From: Nothopassalora personata
Lineage: Eukaryota > Ascomycota > Dothideomycetes > Mycosphaerellales > Mycosphaerellaceae
Direction of reading: 5' to 3'
NCBI GenBank assembly: GCA_033816765.1
Contig: CM066290.1
Span: forward strand, 3,348,001-3,412,000
DNA: 64,000 nt
The notes beneath the pieces were generated by a model, which did not search any database, was not told the DNA's origin, and was given only the letters and a program-made list of their open reading frames with translations. Shown here piece after piece: positions 19,583-30,621 of the stretch. The stretch's first letter is position 1; every line of letters begins with the position of its first letter. The translations under genes and the position numbers were made by a program.

Positions 19583-20854
19583 ATGCCCAACAAAATCATC
19601 CTGGCGATTAATGCCGGGTCCTCCTCTGTCAAGGTTTCCGTCTACTCCTATGAAGCAGGCCAAACATCAGATCCGAAAGAACTTGCAGCGATCGAGGTCT
19701 CCGGTCTCACAGCACCTCCCGCCACCCTCAAATACGACCGCGGCGACGAACACACCAAAGGACAAGAACTCCTCGACGTACAAGGCCAAGAGGGCGCCTT
19801 CGACTACATAATCAAACATCTCACATCTGACCCCGGTCTGGATGTTTTAAGCCACCCCGACGACATCGAATTCGCCTGCCACCGCATAGTTCACGGCGGC
19901 GACTACGACAAGCCTACTCGGATCGACCGGGATACCTACCATCACCTTGAGAAGCTTTCAGATCTAGCACCACTCCACAACGCAGGAGCCCTAACAATCG
20001 TTCGAGCAGTCCACGAGAAGTGTCCCAAAGCCTCAAACGTCGCCTTCTTCGACTCCGCTTTCCACGCTACAATCCCGAAAGCTGCCAGGACTTACGCCAT
20101 CAACCAAGAAATCGCCGAGCGTAACAAGCTCCGCAAGTATGGATTCCACGGGCTCTCCTACGCTTTCATCACACGCAGTGTAGCAACCCATCTCGACAAG
20201 ACTTCGGACCAAACCAACATCATCGCCCTGCACCTCGGCTCTGGCGCTTCCGCTTGTGCCATCCAACATGGCAAGTCGGTGGACAATTCCATGGGCCTCA
20301 CGCCCTTGGCTGGACTGCCCGGAGCCACAAGATCAGGAGATGTAGATCCATCTCTCATATTCCACTTCACGCACGATGCGGGCAAGCTGAGTCCCAGCAG
20401 TACAAAGGACATGAACATCACGCAAGCCGAAGAAATTCTCAACAAGAAATCTGGCTGGCAAGCCATCACCGGCACCACCGATTTTGGTACAATTCTCAAA
20501 AAAGCTGGCGAGGGTGATGAAAAATGTCAGCTTGCGTTTGATATTCTGGTCGATCGTCTGTGTGGGTATGTTGGAAGCTACCATCTCAAACTTGAAGGGA
20601 AGGTGGATGCGGTGGTGTTCGCTGGCGGTATAGGGGAGAAAGGGTCGCGGTTGAGGAAGGCTGTGATGGAAAAGGCGGAATGTCTGGGATTTAAGCTGGA
20701 CGATGCGAAGAATGAGAAGCCTGGCGATGGTGTGGTGGTGGATATCGGTGCGGAAGGCAGTAAGCATCGGATACTGGTGTGTAAGACTGATGAGCAAGTG
20801 GAGATGGCGACGCAATGTGCCAAGAAGACGGATGAATTGAGGAGGCCAGCATAG
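19583..20854 (+). CDS. ackA: Acetate kinase
   Basis: Catalyses acetyl phosphate + ADP to acetate + ATP (reversible). 423 residues, single exon. Signature 1 is ILAINAGSSSVKVSVY at the start; HRIVHGG, YGFHGLSYAF, IALHLGSGASACAI, GLTPLAGLPGATRSGDVDPS and VFAGGIGEKGSRLRKAV are all in the order expected of the ASKHA-fold acetate/propionate kinases. Length is close to the usual ~400. In ascomycetes this enzyme is known to work with phosphoketolase Xfp to make acetate or acetyl phosphate; no Xfp gene lies in this window. Base composition and lack of introns do not differ strikingly from neighbouring genes. The ATG at 19583 is immediately followed by PNKIILAINAG, leaving no room for a targeting peptide, so a cytosolic location is inferred. 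Confidence 0.95.
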   Translation: MPNKIILAINAGSSSVKVSVYSYEAGQTSDPKELAAIEVSGLTAPPATLKYDRGDEHTKGQELLDVQGQEGAFDYIIKHLTSDPGLDVLSHPDDIEFACHRIVHGGDYDKPTRIDRDTYHHLEKLSDLAPLHNAGALTIVRAVHEKCPKASNVAFFDSAFHATIPKAARTYAINQEIAERNKLRKYGFHGLSYAFITRSVATHLDKTSDQTNIIALHLGSGASACAIQHGKSVDNSMGLTPLAGLPGATRSGDVDPSLIFHFTHDAGKLSPSSTKDMNITQAEEILNKKSGWQAITGTTDFGTILKKAGEGDEKCQLAFDILVDRLCGYVGSYHLKLEGKVDAVVFAGGIGEKGSRLRKAVMEKAECLGFKLDDAKNEKPGDGVVVDIGAEGSKHRILVCKTDEQVEMATQCAKKTDELRRPA

Positions 20855-21180
20855 AAATTGGAGCAAAGCGCCCCGTTCAATGCAGAATGCGTCTCCAATG
20901 ATCCACCCCGTTTGGGCTATTGCTTCATCCCTGGTACCATTCAGTATTATGTACCTACAGACAGAATGATGTGAGCTATACGCGACAAGCGCGTGCCAGT
21001 GGCTTAGAAACCAGCGTGAAAGTGAAGTGAAGCGCTTCGTGTAGCGCGTCGTGCAGCACACGACTCGAAATTTCCGCTCCCGTCCAGGCTAATGCCTGAT
21101 GCCCGCTGCCCTTGAAAGAGGTACGCTTATTGCTATGTTTGGAAGCAAGACTACACGAGAATCGATGTCTCGGTGTCTGA
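20855..21180. other. Convergent intergenic region
   Basis: 326 bases between the acetate kinase stop and the metallopeptidase stop. Contains AGCGCGTCGTGCAG at 21043-21056, a partial match to the motif shared by two introns in the neighbouring protease genes. No gene seen. Confidence 0.5.
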
Positions 21181-22286
21181 TCAGGATACTCTGGCCGCGG
21201 ACCCATCAACATTTGGCAACCCAAACAACGTCCAATCCCATGCTGGCGGCATGTGTCCCTCGCTCAAGTAGGCCATGTCTGCAGCAAAAGGAGCATAGTT
21301 GTCGGCGTTGAGCATAGCAAAGTCGGGATCGCACGCCGCCATCCATTGGTCCTCCGCCGGTCTTTGAGCTATGTCCAAAGGACCTATGACCTCTTTGTCC
21401 ACCAACTGTGCTGCCTTTCCGCGAGCTAGGATGTCGCTGATGAATCTCCATTGAGACACTCCGCGCAGGTGCGCAAGCTCGTGGATTATGACACGAAATC
21501 CATTCTTGTTGCCCCAGTCGTAGTAATTCGGGACTTGTGTCTGCAGCATCGCTCGTGTCTGCTCCCAGGTCTGATTGTATTGTTCCACTAATTTCGGGCA
21601 CACGCGGATTTCTGAGATCGATTCAAAAGGCACCCACGCCAGGGCATTGTTGGCTAGATCTGTGCCAAGGCAAACCGGATCCTGAAATGCACACTTAAAT
21701 GTTGGACTCCTGCTTAAGGGATCCATGGTGTTGTTGAACTGAAGGATATCGTGCACGTTGCCGTAGAAGTCTAAGGAAAGCCAGAGAGTGTGGGTCGTTG
21801 AATCCGGCTCGACTAGCCTTGAAGATAGGAGAACCCATCGAGGCCGTTATCTTTAGTAGCATGCTCCGGCAGCGCTGCTTGGCCAAACCATCTTTTGACC
21901 AGCTCTCGAACATTCGCCTCCACGGAGCCTTCAGCGACTGTTCCGGATGTCGTCTTTGCAATGAGGTCCAGCATCGAGCTAACCACTCCGGCGATTTCTA
22001 GAGAGTCCGATGCGAGTACGTGGAAGATCAAAGGACGTTGGCTCTACTCATGAAGCACGTGGCAGTGTCCTGGAAATGGCTTTAAGAGGAGAGCGAGGGG
22101 CGTCGTGCAGTGCATGTCTCGAACGATTCGCGACTGTCTGCGCTACGGGTCGATGCCTTGTGTCCCTGCGGTACATACCTCCTGATCTGTGGTTGCGCAG
22201 TTCTCGACACCAACCACGGCCGAGGATCCTGCCGCCCACGCCAGATTGGCATAGCCAGCAAGCGTTAGTAATTTGCTCCAGCGCAT
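21181..22286 (-). CDS. Secreted HELAH zinc metallopeptidase-like protein, possibly frameshifted
   Basis: Exon 1 (22286-22179) encodes a signal peptide MRWSKLLTLAGYANLAWAA and VENCATTDQE. A 135-base intron (22178-22044, GTATGT..TAG) follows. Exon 2 begins at 22043 and continues as an amphipathic helix region (VVSSMLDLIAKTTSGTVAEG), then hits TAG at 21813-21815. The next part of the protein lies one frame over: TLWLSLDFYGNVHDILQFNN, and then FRVIIHELAHLRGV, with the zinc ligands HELAH, and MLNADNYAPFAADMAYL near the end. HExxH plus NADNYA is typical of fungal aspzincin-like (M35-related) secreted peptidases. The frame change near 21,820-21,840 is either a one-base deletion or a 71-base intron with weak signals (GTTTGG..AAG). 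If the deletion is real, this is a pseudogene. Fold confidence is good; activity uncertain. Confidence 0.65.
22044..22178 (-). repeat. Intron carrying introner-like shared motif (copy 1)
   Basis: The first intron of the metallopeptidase gene holds a 21-base block at 22100-22120, whose last 20 bases read CGTCGTGCAGTGCATGTCTC on the plus strand. The same block, in the same orientation relative to transcription, sits inside the second intron of the neighbouring aspartic protease. At 135 bases it is one of the two longest introns in a gene set where most are 50-70. Confidence 0.6.
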
Positions 22287-22951
22287 GATGCGGTGAAGAT
22301 GAATGTCTTCGTTTGGGGTGACTGATAATGTGCAGATCGAGAAGCCCTCTTCGTTGCACAGGAAGAGTGAATTGCAGGGGAGAGTAATTGTCTAGTCGCA
22401 GGCGCATGTCCGAAGATGTAGAACAGCAGGTGTCGAGTTTGAGGACACATAGCTTCTTCGAGTCATTCTGATGTTGAGGAATATGAGCAATTTTGGTAGT
22501 TCTCAGTATCACGAAGCGTGAAGGGCATTCGTCCGGAGCTCGAAGAGCGACAGCATCCGCAATCTCCATAAAACGAGTCGTATGCCTTCGATCCAGTCGT
22601 TGTCGTCGACGCGAGGTCGTGCGTCAGCTGCAATACAAGAAGACCAACAGCGTTTACCAGCGACGACAATGACCCTGCGCAGAGCGGAAGCACTGAAGCG
22701 CGGCTCGCTTCGACAGCACTCACTGCCGAAGGTGCTGAGTCAATTCCAGGCAGATCACAATCGCCATCGCCTATGGAGCCCGGAGGCCTGAACGTCTCAC
22801 GTCGCATATTTCAGGCCATATGAACAAGTTGCAATATCAATCGCTCGAACGCTAGGGCTGTATCTGTGCATCCAGTCGGCCTCTCAGGCCTGTCCAGCCC
22901 ATACAATGCTGTGCAGGTCTGCGATTTTTTCTGTCGATCTCCGTCTGTCGT
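22287..22951. other. Intergenic region between two protease genes
   Basis: Upstream DNA of the metallopeptidase and 3' DNA of the aspartic protease. A 114-codon minus-strand frame (22463-22807) is Ser/Gly-rich with no domain and is not called. Otherwise nothing seen. Confidence 0.5.
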
Positions 22952-24950
22952 TCACATCATAACCCCCATCCCCATTGCAATACACGTCGTCCACACACCC
23001 ACGACGTACACCGCAGCCCAATCCACTGTAGGTATCGCGAGAGGTGCTGCGCTCTTGGACCCTTGGCCGCTGGATCCCCCATCCTCATCGGCTTCTTGCG
23101 CACCGGCTGGTATAGCACCTTCCCCCGTCGCTTGTCCGATCGGTGAGACTGTGCTGGCGACGTAGGAATTCGTTGCCGTAGTCACACCAGCTGCGATGGA
23201 GAACGTGTTCGCTGGCGCGGTGTCAACGCCTGACACTGCGGCAGCAACACCAGTAGGTCCAGCAGCTACTGTAACAACGTCAGGATCTGCGGTGCTGTTG
23301 ATGTTGGCTTGTGCGATTGAAACCTGGCCGTTGTCGAGATCAAAAACGACGTACATCGACCTACCGAACAAAAAGTGTTAGCTGTGACCAATCAACACGT
23401 ACCAACGGCTCAGCAAGTGATGCTGAATTGGAGACACGCGCGCGCATCTCTCAACATACCTCAAAATCGCATCGCCCGCTATGCCGAAACCGACACTTTC
23501 GACTGAAGAAGGTTGAATGAGAAACGAGCACACATCATCGCCATTACTGTATTGTTCCTGCTGGCGAGTGGTACTATTGATGAGTGGGACAATAAAGGAA
23601 CCAGCGTCGACCTTGATCGTAGCTTTACCACCGAACTCCAACGTGAGAGAATCCCCAGAGCTGGCGTGTGAGCATGGGACTGTGCCGTCGCGCCGGACGT
23701 AGTTCAACTCGCTGATGATGGCGCTGTAGATGCTCTTGGAGACGGAGAACGCGGTGCTACCGGTGTCGAGCAGCACTGGGAACGAGCCGCTGTTCGTGTC
23801 GTATGTTTCGACGCCATCGGGACCGCCGGACCATAGCTCTGTCGTGCGACCGTTGGAAGTGACGCTGGCTGCCGTGATGGTGGTGATGAACTGGTTGACG
23901 GTGCTGAGGATCTGATTGCCGTCGGGAGCTGGGATGAGGTTGACGGTCTCGAGGTTGCCAGTGTACTTCGACCGGTCGATACCTCCGAAGAGTACGGTGC
24001 CGGTGTATGCTCCTGAGACGTGTTAGAGAATACAGTTGGATGCTGTATATATGCACTTACGAGCATCGTTCAGGTATACTGAATAGAGCCTGCTATTGAT
24101 GACATTTGCCTACAAAAGAAAAGGTCAGCTATACTCGATGTGTCTTTGAGCATTCGAGAGCGCGTCGTGCAGTGCATGTCTCCCACAATCCGCCGGCGCC
24201 TGAGCTGCGGATGCCCGCGATTTACGCACCTGACGCAGAACTTCCGGGAGATTCGGATAAAAGTTGTCGGGATCCGTAACACCCTCATTCGTCGAATATC
24301 CGAGTCCTAGCAAGCCAATAGCATAGCCCGTCGTGCTGTCGACTGTTTCTGCCACACCAAACTGCGCGGGAGAGACTTGCACGTTGCCGATGCCCACAAC
24401 ATCCGAGCCATAAGGTCCTGTTGCGGCGGATCCGTCGCCAAAAGACGTGTTGAAACTTGGAGCAGGCTCAACTTCCATGTATGTGTCCGACGCCGTCTTG
24501 TCGTAGGTACCGCCGCGACATGAGTTCGGGTTGGAGCTGGGGAGCTTGCAGGTGGAGGCGGACGTTGCGTCGAAGTACAGATCGGAGGAACCGGTGTCGA
24601 TGATGACGGTCTGTTCTTGAGGAGGCATACCAACCGTGACTGAAATGCAGATATTAGACATGAAATGCTGCAGCCAGCCTCTCGCACGGCCACTCACTGT
24701 TGGTGTAGTAAGCGCCTCCATCACTCCAGCTTAGGACATTGAAGATATTAGTCGAGACTGTAGAACTGTCATCCGTCTGTCGCTTCTCAAAGTCGTGCTT
24801 CTCAAAGTTGTGTGCTTCCACGGCGCGTGCAAAGACATTGGTCCGGCCATTGTTATGCTTGTCGCGCTTGGAGATGGACAGTTCTGGCAGTGCTGCAGAA
24901 GCCGATGCGAGAAGCAAAGGCGTGCAGGTAATCAGAGTCCTGGATCTCAT
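22952..24950 (-). CDS. Secreted, membrane-anchored pepsin-like aspartic protease
   Basis: A1-family endopeptidase, yapsin/OPSB-like. Exons 24950-24698, 24639-24230, 24109-24061, 24012-23460 and 23360-22952 join in frame to 557 residues. Residues 1-20 are a signal peptide (MRSRTLITCTPLLLASASAA). A Lys-Arg site at residues 56-57 (FEKRQTDD) is a likely Kex2 cut for propeptide removal. The first catalytic DTGS is at residue 99 (VIIDTGSSDLYFDA) and the second at 320 (LLDTGSTAFSVSKS). The C-terminus is an acidic Gly/Ser linker and a final hydrophobic helix (WAAVYVVGVWTTCIAMGMGV), suited to a GPI or membrane anchor. An in-frame ATG at 24971 would add seven residues in front of the signal, so 24950 is preferred. 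By family it processes cell-surface or secreted proteins. Its second intron carries the introner-like block. Confidence 0.9.
24110..24229 (-). repeat. Intron carrying introner-like shared motif (copy 2)
   Basis: 120-base intron (GTGCGT..TAG) of the aspartic protease gene, with the 21-base block at 24162-24182 that is identical to the block in the intron at 22044-22178. Flanking intron bases are only loosely alike (GGATTGTGGGAG here, GAATCGTTCGAG there, just upstream of the block on the coding strand). Confidence 0.6.
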
Positions 24951-25851
24951 CCCTGGATCGTATCCTTGCACACCAAGGACCTGCTATGTACTGTAGAGAT
25001 ACAACAACCAGGCAGGGATACAGTACCGTCGAAAGCCCAACAAATCCAATGTTTGTCTACGATAGTATGTATGTATGGACACGAGCAGAGTCGCACAGCC
25101 GGTGGGAAGCTGCGGCGTGATTCTTATTTCTACCAGCTGCAAAGCTTAGCCCTTTAGTCTAGTGCTTCGTCACGAGATGGTCTAGCCTCGGAGGCTCGTC
25201 AGGAGGAAAACCGGTTTTGCTGTGGCACTGGATCACAGGAAGGGAGCCGCTGGAGGCGCAGCATTTGGTCCGCAGCTTGGAGTGGTCTCGGCGGTATCGC
25301 TTACAAGACGCGCAACAGTGGCTGAAACAATCAGGTACGAGAGCGTACGTAGAGAGGGAAGTTGGTGCAAATAGCCGGGAGATTTTACATGCTGTGGCAC
25401 TGATCTGGCAGATGCTGTGATGTGCAGGTGGCGTAAGAAACAAGCGGGAGGCGTTTGGTAGTTAGTCTTTGTGACAGCACGCCCGGCGCTCGTCGATGCT
25501 TCCAACGCTTGTCCTTCGCATGCAATTAATGAGCATCTACATACCATACCGTTGACTGCGTAGACAGCTACTCACACCCCGGTCTGCTCCGATATGTAAG
25601 TGATACTGTACTTTTATCCAACGAGCCTGTTGTGTTCTTGGCTTCGTGCCCGCGGCGAACAGCAAGCAGCGCGTGCTTCCCGGTCAGCGACTGGTGATAG
25701 ATGATGCTTGAAAAGACATCACACTCTTTATCCAACACTTCAGCACATCTCCCCCGACCTCACAGCCGCCTGGCGCGTGTTCCACAGCATCCCTTCACAT
25801 CGATCGGATACATATGCCGCCGTCTACCGCGCCTCCGACTGCTGACAGAAC
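24951..25851. other. Intergenic region
   Basis: About 900 bases between divergent genes: promoters of the aspartic protease (-) and DMT transporter (+). Frames here are short and without domains. No repeats or RNA genes recognised. Confidence 0.5.
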
Positions 25852-27204
25852 ATGTCTCAGCCAGGGGAGACAACGACGCGTCAGGCCGATGAAGAGCATG
25901 GCGGCGCCTCCAGTATACACACCACTGCCCAAACGAATCAGGTGATGAACCTAGGCGAATGGCGGCGAGTAGCAGGCTTGGTCCTACTGGCCATCACTGT
26001 GCTGCTCTGGACTACGACAAGTTTCCTGGCTTCAACCATATTCGCCGACGACACCTACAGCAAGCCATACTTTGTGACCTACGTCAACACATCATTCTTC
26101 ATCCTACCACTGATCCCGATCCTTATCCACAAAGCATATCGCCACCCCGAGGATCTGAAGAGATGGAGAGATGAGATTAGCATGAGGATACGCCGGCAGT
26201 ACACCGCCGTGCAGCAAGAGGATGCGGAGCCACGCATCTACCACGACAGTCCCGTGCTTGCCGTCACACGCACGATGTCCAGATCGCCTATGCCGGATAT
26301 TCGTCTAGGTGGAGCGATGGAGACGAGTCTGGAACTGCCGCCAAAGGATATGCTAGAGGACGCACAGCCCGGACCAGCACCACCTTTGACTCTGGCCGAG
26401 ACTGGCATGCTGGCATTGGAGTTCTGTCTGCTATGGTTTCTGGCCAACTACTTTGTGGCCGCATGTCTGCAATACACAACGGTCGCTTCATCAACCATCT
26501 TGACCAGCACCAGCAGTGTCTTCACCCTGGTCTTCGGCGCCATGTTCAAGGTTGAGAAGTTCACCCTACGCAAACTACTTGGTGTGACCGCTTCTCTCGC
26601 CGGAATCATCCTGATCTCAACCATCGACTTGTCTGGCAGGAACAGTGACGATGAGCACCGTGGAGACTTTCCGGAGAAGAGTACCCGAGAGATGGCCGTG
26701 GGTGACCTCTTAGCCTTCTTGTCTGCGATCATGTACGGCCTCTATGCTGTATTCATGAAGAAGCGTATTTCAGACGAGACTCGCGTGGACATGCCCGTCT
26801 TCTTCGGCTTGGTCGGCATCATTAACGTCCTCGTCCTCTGGCCTGGCTTCTTCATTCTGCACAAGACTGGCGTCGAGACTTTCGAAATGCCGCCTAGCGG
26901 ATTTGTCACTGTGATCGTCCTCTGCAACTCGATTGGCAGTCTGGTCAGTGATATGGCGTGGGCGTACGCAGTGTTGCTCACATCGCCCATCGTGGTCACC
27001 GTGGGGCTTAGCTTGACGATTCCATGCTCGCTCATCGCTCAAATCGCGCTCAACAATCAGACGGCTGGACCCTGGTATTGGCTTGGAGCATGCATCGTTG
27101 TACTCAGCTTTCTGTTTGTCAATCATGAAGAGAAAAAAGAGGAGCAGCAACTGGTGCCTGACAGTGCTACTGTTACTGACAGATCAGCTTCTAATGCTAC
27201 CTGA
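25852..27204 (+). CDS. DMT-superfamily transporter (SLC35F5/YML018C-like)
   Basis: 450 residues, one exon. The N-terminus is hydrophilic; from residue ~38 on, about ten hydrophobic helices are visible, starting with VAGLVLLAITVLLWTTTSFL. The first pair and the rest are separated by a long charged loop (residues ~100-170). LEFCLLWFLANYFVAACLQY, TVASSTILTSTSSVFTLVFG and FTLRKLLGVTASLAGIILIS form the EamA-like repeat that is typical of the SLC35F5/vacuolar YML018C group of drug/metabolite transporters. The second repeat includes LLAFLSAIMYGLYAVFMKKR. A vacuolar membrane location is known for yeast relatives; the substrate is not established. The short charged C-terminal tail (NHEEKKEEQQ) would be cytosolic. 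Confidence 0.85.
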   Translation: MSQPGETTTRQADEEHGGASSIHTTAQTNQVMNLGEWRRVAGLVLLAITVLLWTTTSFLASTIFADDTYSKPYFVTYVNTSFFILPLIPILIHKAYRHPEDLKRWRDEISMRIRRQYTAVQQEDAEPRIYHDSPVLAVTRTMSRSPMPDIRLGGAMETSLELPPKDMLEDAQPGPAPPLTLAETGMLALEFCLLWFLANYFVAACLQYTTVASSTILTSTSSVFTLVFGAMFKVEKFTLRKLLGVTASLAGIILISTIDLSGRNSDDEHRGDFPEKSTREMAVGDLLAFLSAIMYGLYAVFMKKRISDETRVDMPVFFGLVGIINVLVLWPGFFILHKTGVETFEMPPSGFVTVIVLCNSIGSLVSDMAWAYAVLLTSPIVVTVGLSLTIPCSLIAQIALNNQTAGPWYWLGACIVVLSFLFVNHEEKKEEQQLVPDSATVTDRSASNAT

Positions 27205-27574
27205 GACTATTCAGACTCGTTGGGCCAAGCGCTCGATGGTGCTGTTCCCAGTTCTGGTGCAGGTCTCATCATGGCTTGCAGTGGAAAACGACTGACACCT
27301 CATGCTAATGACATCTGCGAGACGAGTCGGCTCCTCTTCCCGGCCACGCGCAAGGTGCCTACGCCCCTGCATGTACTTTTACCCCGCCACGTGCTGCTGA
27401 TCCGGGTATTGCAGTGTACCTTGCACGTCCTGGCTCCAACATTTCGGTAAAGTGGGACGACGATTCCAACTGAAGTGGGGAAACCATGAAATCAAACCAT
27501 CTAGGATTTCTCGCCTGGAGTGGCACTCACCTCCTCCTTCATTTGGGATGCGGTTTGCATCAACGTTGTGAGCC
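27205..27574. other. Short intergenic region
   Basis: 370 bases between two transporter genes on the same strand; no gene or repeat seen. Presumed terminator of one and promoter of the other. Confidence 0.5.
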
Positions 27575-29267
27575 ATGGGCAGGTACATACCCAATGCCTT
27601 CAATTTGGCAGTGGTGGTATATGTTGCCTTGGGATCCACTGCTTGCTCTTACGGCCTCGCCATACTTGGATCCACCATCGGGCAACCCTCCTTCTACAGC
27701 AGCTTAGGTCTTGCGGCTCAAGGTGAACCCGGATACGACAAGACAGCAAATTGGATAGCTGCTTTCAATGGCGTCTCAAGTGGTGCCGCCTGCATCGGAG
27801 CGATCTTCAACTCTTGGTCCGCAAATGCGCTCTCTCGGAAGCACACCATACAGATTGGTGCCATCGTCCTCAGTATTGGCGCAGCTCTCAATGCTGCATC
27901 TGTCAGTGCGACAATGCTTGTCATGGGAAGACTAGTCGCGGGTTTCGGCATAGGAGTACTGGTCACGTGCATTCCCATCTACCAAGCCGAGGTGTCAACG
28001 CCCGAGACCAGAGGCTTCATGGTATCAGTGCATGGCATCATGTTCGCCATTGGCTACATGCTTTCGTCGTGGATTGGTTTTGGGGTGTACTTCATCTCAG
28101 CATCTGGCTCCACTTCGACTTTCCCGTGGAGGTTTCCTCTTGCTTTCCAAGCCGCTCCAGCGCTATTGCTACTACTCGGATCTTACTGGCTACCGTACAG
28201 CCCAAGATGGCTGATGCAGAAGGGCCGGTATGACGAAGCGGAACAAGTCCTGCAGAGGTTGCATACCCGCACCGGCGACGCGAACCACGAACAAGCCACC
28301 AAGGAGTACTACCAGATGAAGCGACAACTCGAAGAAGATCGAAAGGTCAAGGAGACTATCAGTCACTTTGAGGTATTCAAGACACCATCGAACAGAAAGA
28401 GAGCTGCTATTGCTGCGGCGATGATGTGGTTCAACATGTTCACGGGAGTTCTCATCATCGCAAACTATGGTAGGTCCTAACTTGAATGACGAAGACAATA
28501 GTCTAACACTTTGCTAGCTGTAATCGTCTTTCAAAACCTCGGCATGACCGGCTCCATCCCCCTCCTTCTCCTCGCCCTCTGGGTCACAGTCTCCTTCCCC
28601 GGCAATATATTCACAGCCCTCTACGTCGACCGCATCGGCCGCCGCAAATTCATGCTGGTCGGCGCAATCGGCTTGTCAATCAGTCTCCTCCTCGAATGCA
28701 TTCTCCAAGCCCTCTACACAGGTACCACCAACACCGCTGGCCAAAAAGCAGCAATCTTCTTCATATTCTTCTTCATCGTCTTCTGGAGCTCTTGCTTCGA
28801 CGCCACACAGTATCTATACATGGCTGAGATGTTCCCGACGGAAATCAGAGGGCAGGGAACTGCGGTTTGGATGTTCAATCAGTTTGCTGCGCAGGTGGTC
28901 ATCGTGGTGGCCGGCCCGATTGCGTTGGAGAGGATCGGGTGGAAGTTCTTCCTTGTGTTGTTGGTGCCGACGATGGTTTATATTCCAGTGATATATTTCT
29001 TCTTTCCGGTACGTACGTCGAGGCTGGTTGCTGAGAGGTCTATACTGATGAAGATCACAGGAGACTATGAAGAGGTCACTCGAGGATATCAACGCTGAGT
29101 TTGGAGACTCGGTGGCGGTGCACTACTATGGCGCTACTGAGGCGGATGAGAAGGAGTTTGCAAGGGCTCTCGAGAGGAGAGAGCTTGCAGAGTCTGTGGC
29201 GTGTCCTGGAGGTGGCAAGGCGGAGATTGCTAAGATCGAGACGATCGAGGAAGTGGTGAAGGCATAG
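27575..29267 (+). CDS. MFS sugar transporter
   Basis: Proton-coupled hexose/disaccharide-type transporter in the plasma membrane. Exons 27575-28469, 28518-29008 and 29061-29267 join in frame to 530 residues; introns are 48 and 52 bases (GTAGGT, GTACGT donors). Twelve hydrophobic helices are visible. The sugar-porter signatures are present: MGRLVAGFGIGVLVTCIPIY, followed by QAEVSTPETRG after helix 4; LPYSPRWLMQKGRYDEA before the central loop; YVDRIGRRKFMLVGAIGLSI in the second half; and YMAEMFPTEIRGQGTAVW. The final 70 residues are a charged cytosolic tail from exon 3. The start MGRYIPNAFNLAVVVYVALG fits the fungal lactose-permease/quinate-like subgroup, where a short N-terminus precedes helix 1. 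The substrate cannot be told. Confidence 0.9.
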
Positions 29268-30621
29268 GCTCCTGACATTCGACGGCACGACTAAAATTGT
29301 AATTATAATTCAAAGAAAAAGATCGTCATGATCAGATCCGCCATACAATAAGACTCAGCGGGCCACTTCAACCATGCTTCACTTTGCCATCCGGACCATC
29401 CGTTCCCATGCCGCCACCACAAGTTGGCTCAGTCGGGCGGCCATAACTTATTCTGCCCATCCTTGCGGCACTCTTCACCGCAGCGGCAGTAGAAGATGAT
29501 TTGTCAAGGCTTCGCTGGAGCCTTCACTTGCACTGATTTGTTGCAGCTCCCTTTCGCCAATGGGCATGAAGGATCCCTACGACACTCTCTGGCAGAGCAC
29601 TGCACCCGGCCAGCACTTCACCCTTCAACCATTGCGACGACTTCCAAAGCGCGCACCTCGAGGTAAGTGACCTCTGAGAAGATTCAGCAGCAGCGCTGGC
29701 CAGGACACGTCTATTTAATGAATATTAGGACGTATGCAGCACGTGCGGGCTTAGTCGGCCTATCCAGTACAGTAGCTTCTTTCTTTCGGACCACTGTAGA
29801 TAGTACTTCGATTCTCGCTTTTTTCGCATAAGGGCGCACGCAGTTATTCGTTACGGCGACTATCATCAGCTGAGCTTCCTAGCTAATTTTATCACACCAC
29901 TCCAAACATGCTCTCCTACAGATAATGTGGCAGCCACTGCAGGATGTCGCTGACTCAAGAGCCAGTGTGAGTGATTACCTCATTGACGCGGACGGTAGCA
30001 CAAGGCGATGGCTGTGTTGTGGGAGCCACCTTCTCTGTAACCTTGCCAGGAAGGTGCCAGGTTTGAGGATAGTGAGCTACAGTATATGGCAGAATATAGT
30101 GTTCAGTCTCTTGAGAGAGACGATGAGACCAGACCGACAACAGTACGTAATAACGATACGTGCACTGCTCACATACAGGAGATGATGTCTGTGCTTGCGG
30201 CTAGGCATCAACAGGACTGTTCGATCCGTAAGAAGAGTATACTTCGAGCGTGACCAGAAAGATACTTTAGTGAAGCTTCAAGAGCTGTTTTCCAGATAGG
30301 CAACGGACCAGACTCTTCCGATCCTGTTGCTCCAATTCCTCGAGATCGAAAGCTGGGAATAAAAGAGGAGCCGTATGTATACATTCCAGGTTCCATGATT
30401 TAGAGCCACTGTCTTGCGAGAGGTCCTAGTTGAAGACGCAAGTGCGCCATCGATTGAGACATTCATCTGACCTCCTTCTCCGCAGAATCCACTAGTGGTA
30501 CTGCCAGAGGCCTGCAAGACAGTTGACTGACCCGGCTTCTTGCAGCGGCGAGATGCCGTCCATTTGGGCCTGTCCTGGGAGGACTGAGAAAGGACATTGT
30601 TTAGTGATGGGTATCTAATGA
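29268..30621. other. Convergent intergenic region, nothing recognised
   Basis: About 1.35 kb between convergent stops. Small frames (for example 29925-30185 + and 30278-30517 -) lack domains and splice partners. No repeats or transposon traces were recognised. Confidence 0.5.

Noticed and set aside
19583..20854. Acetate kinase as a recent bacterial transfer
   Set aside because: Fungal acetate kinases are established, and nothing in composition or flanks of this copy points to recent transfer.
22463..22807. A 114-codon frame between the protease genes
   Set aside because: Low-complexity, no recognisable feature; lies in the metallopeptidase promoter.
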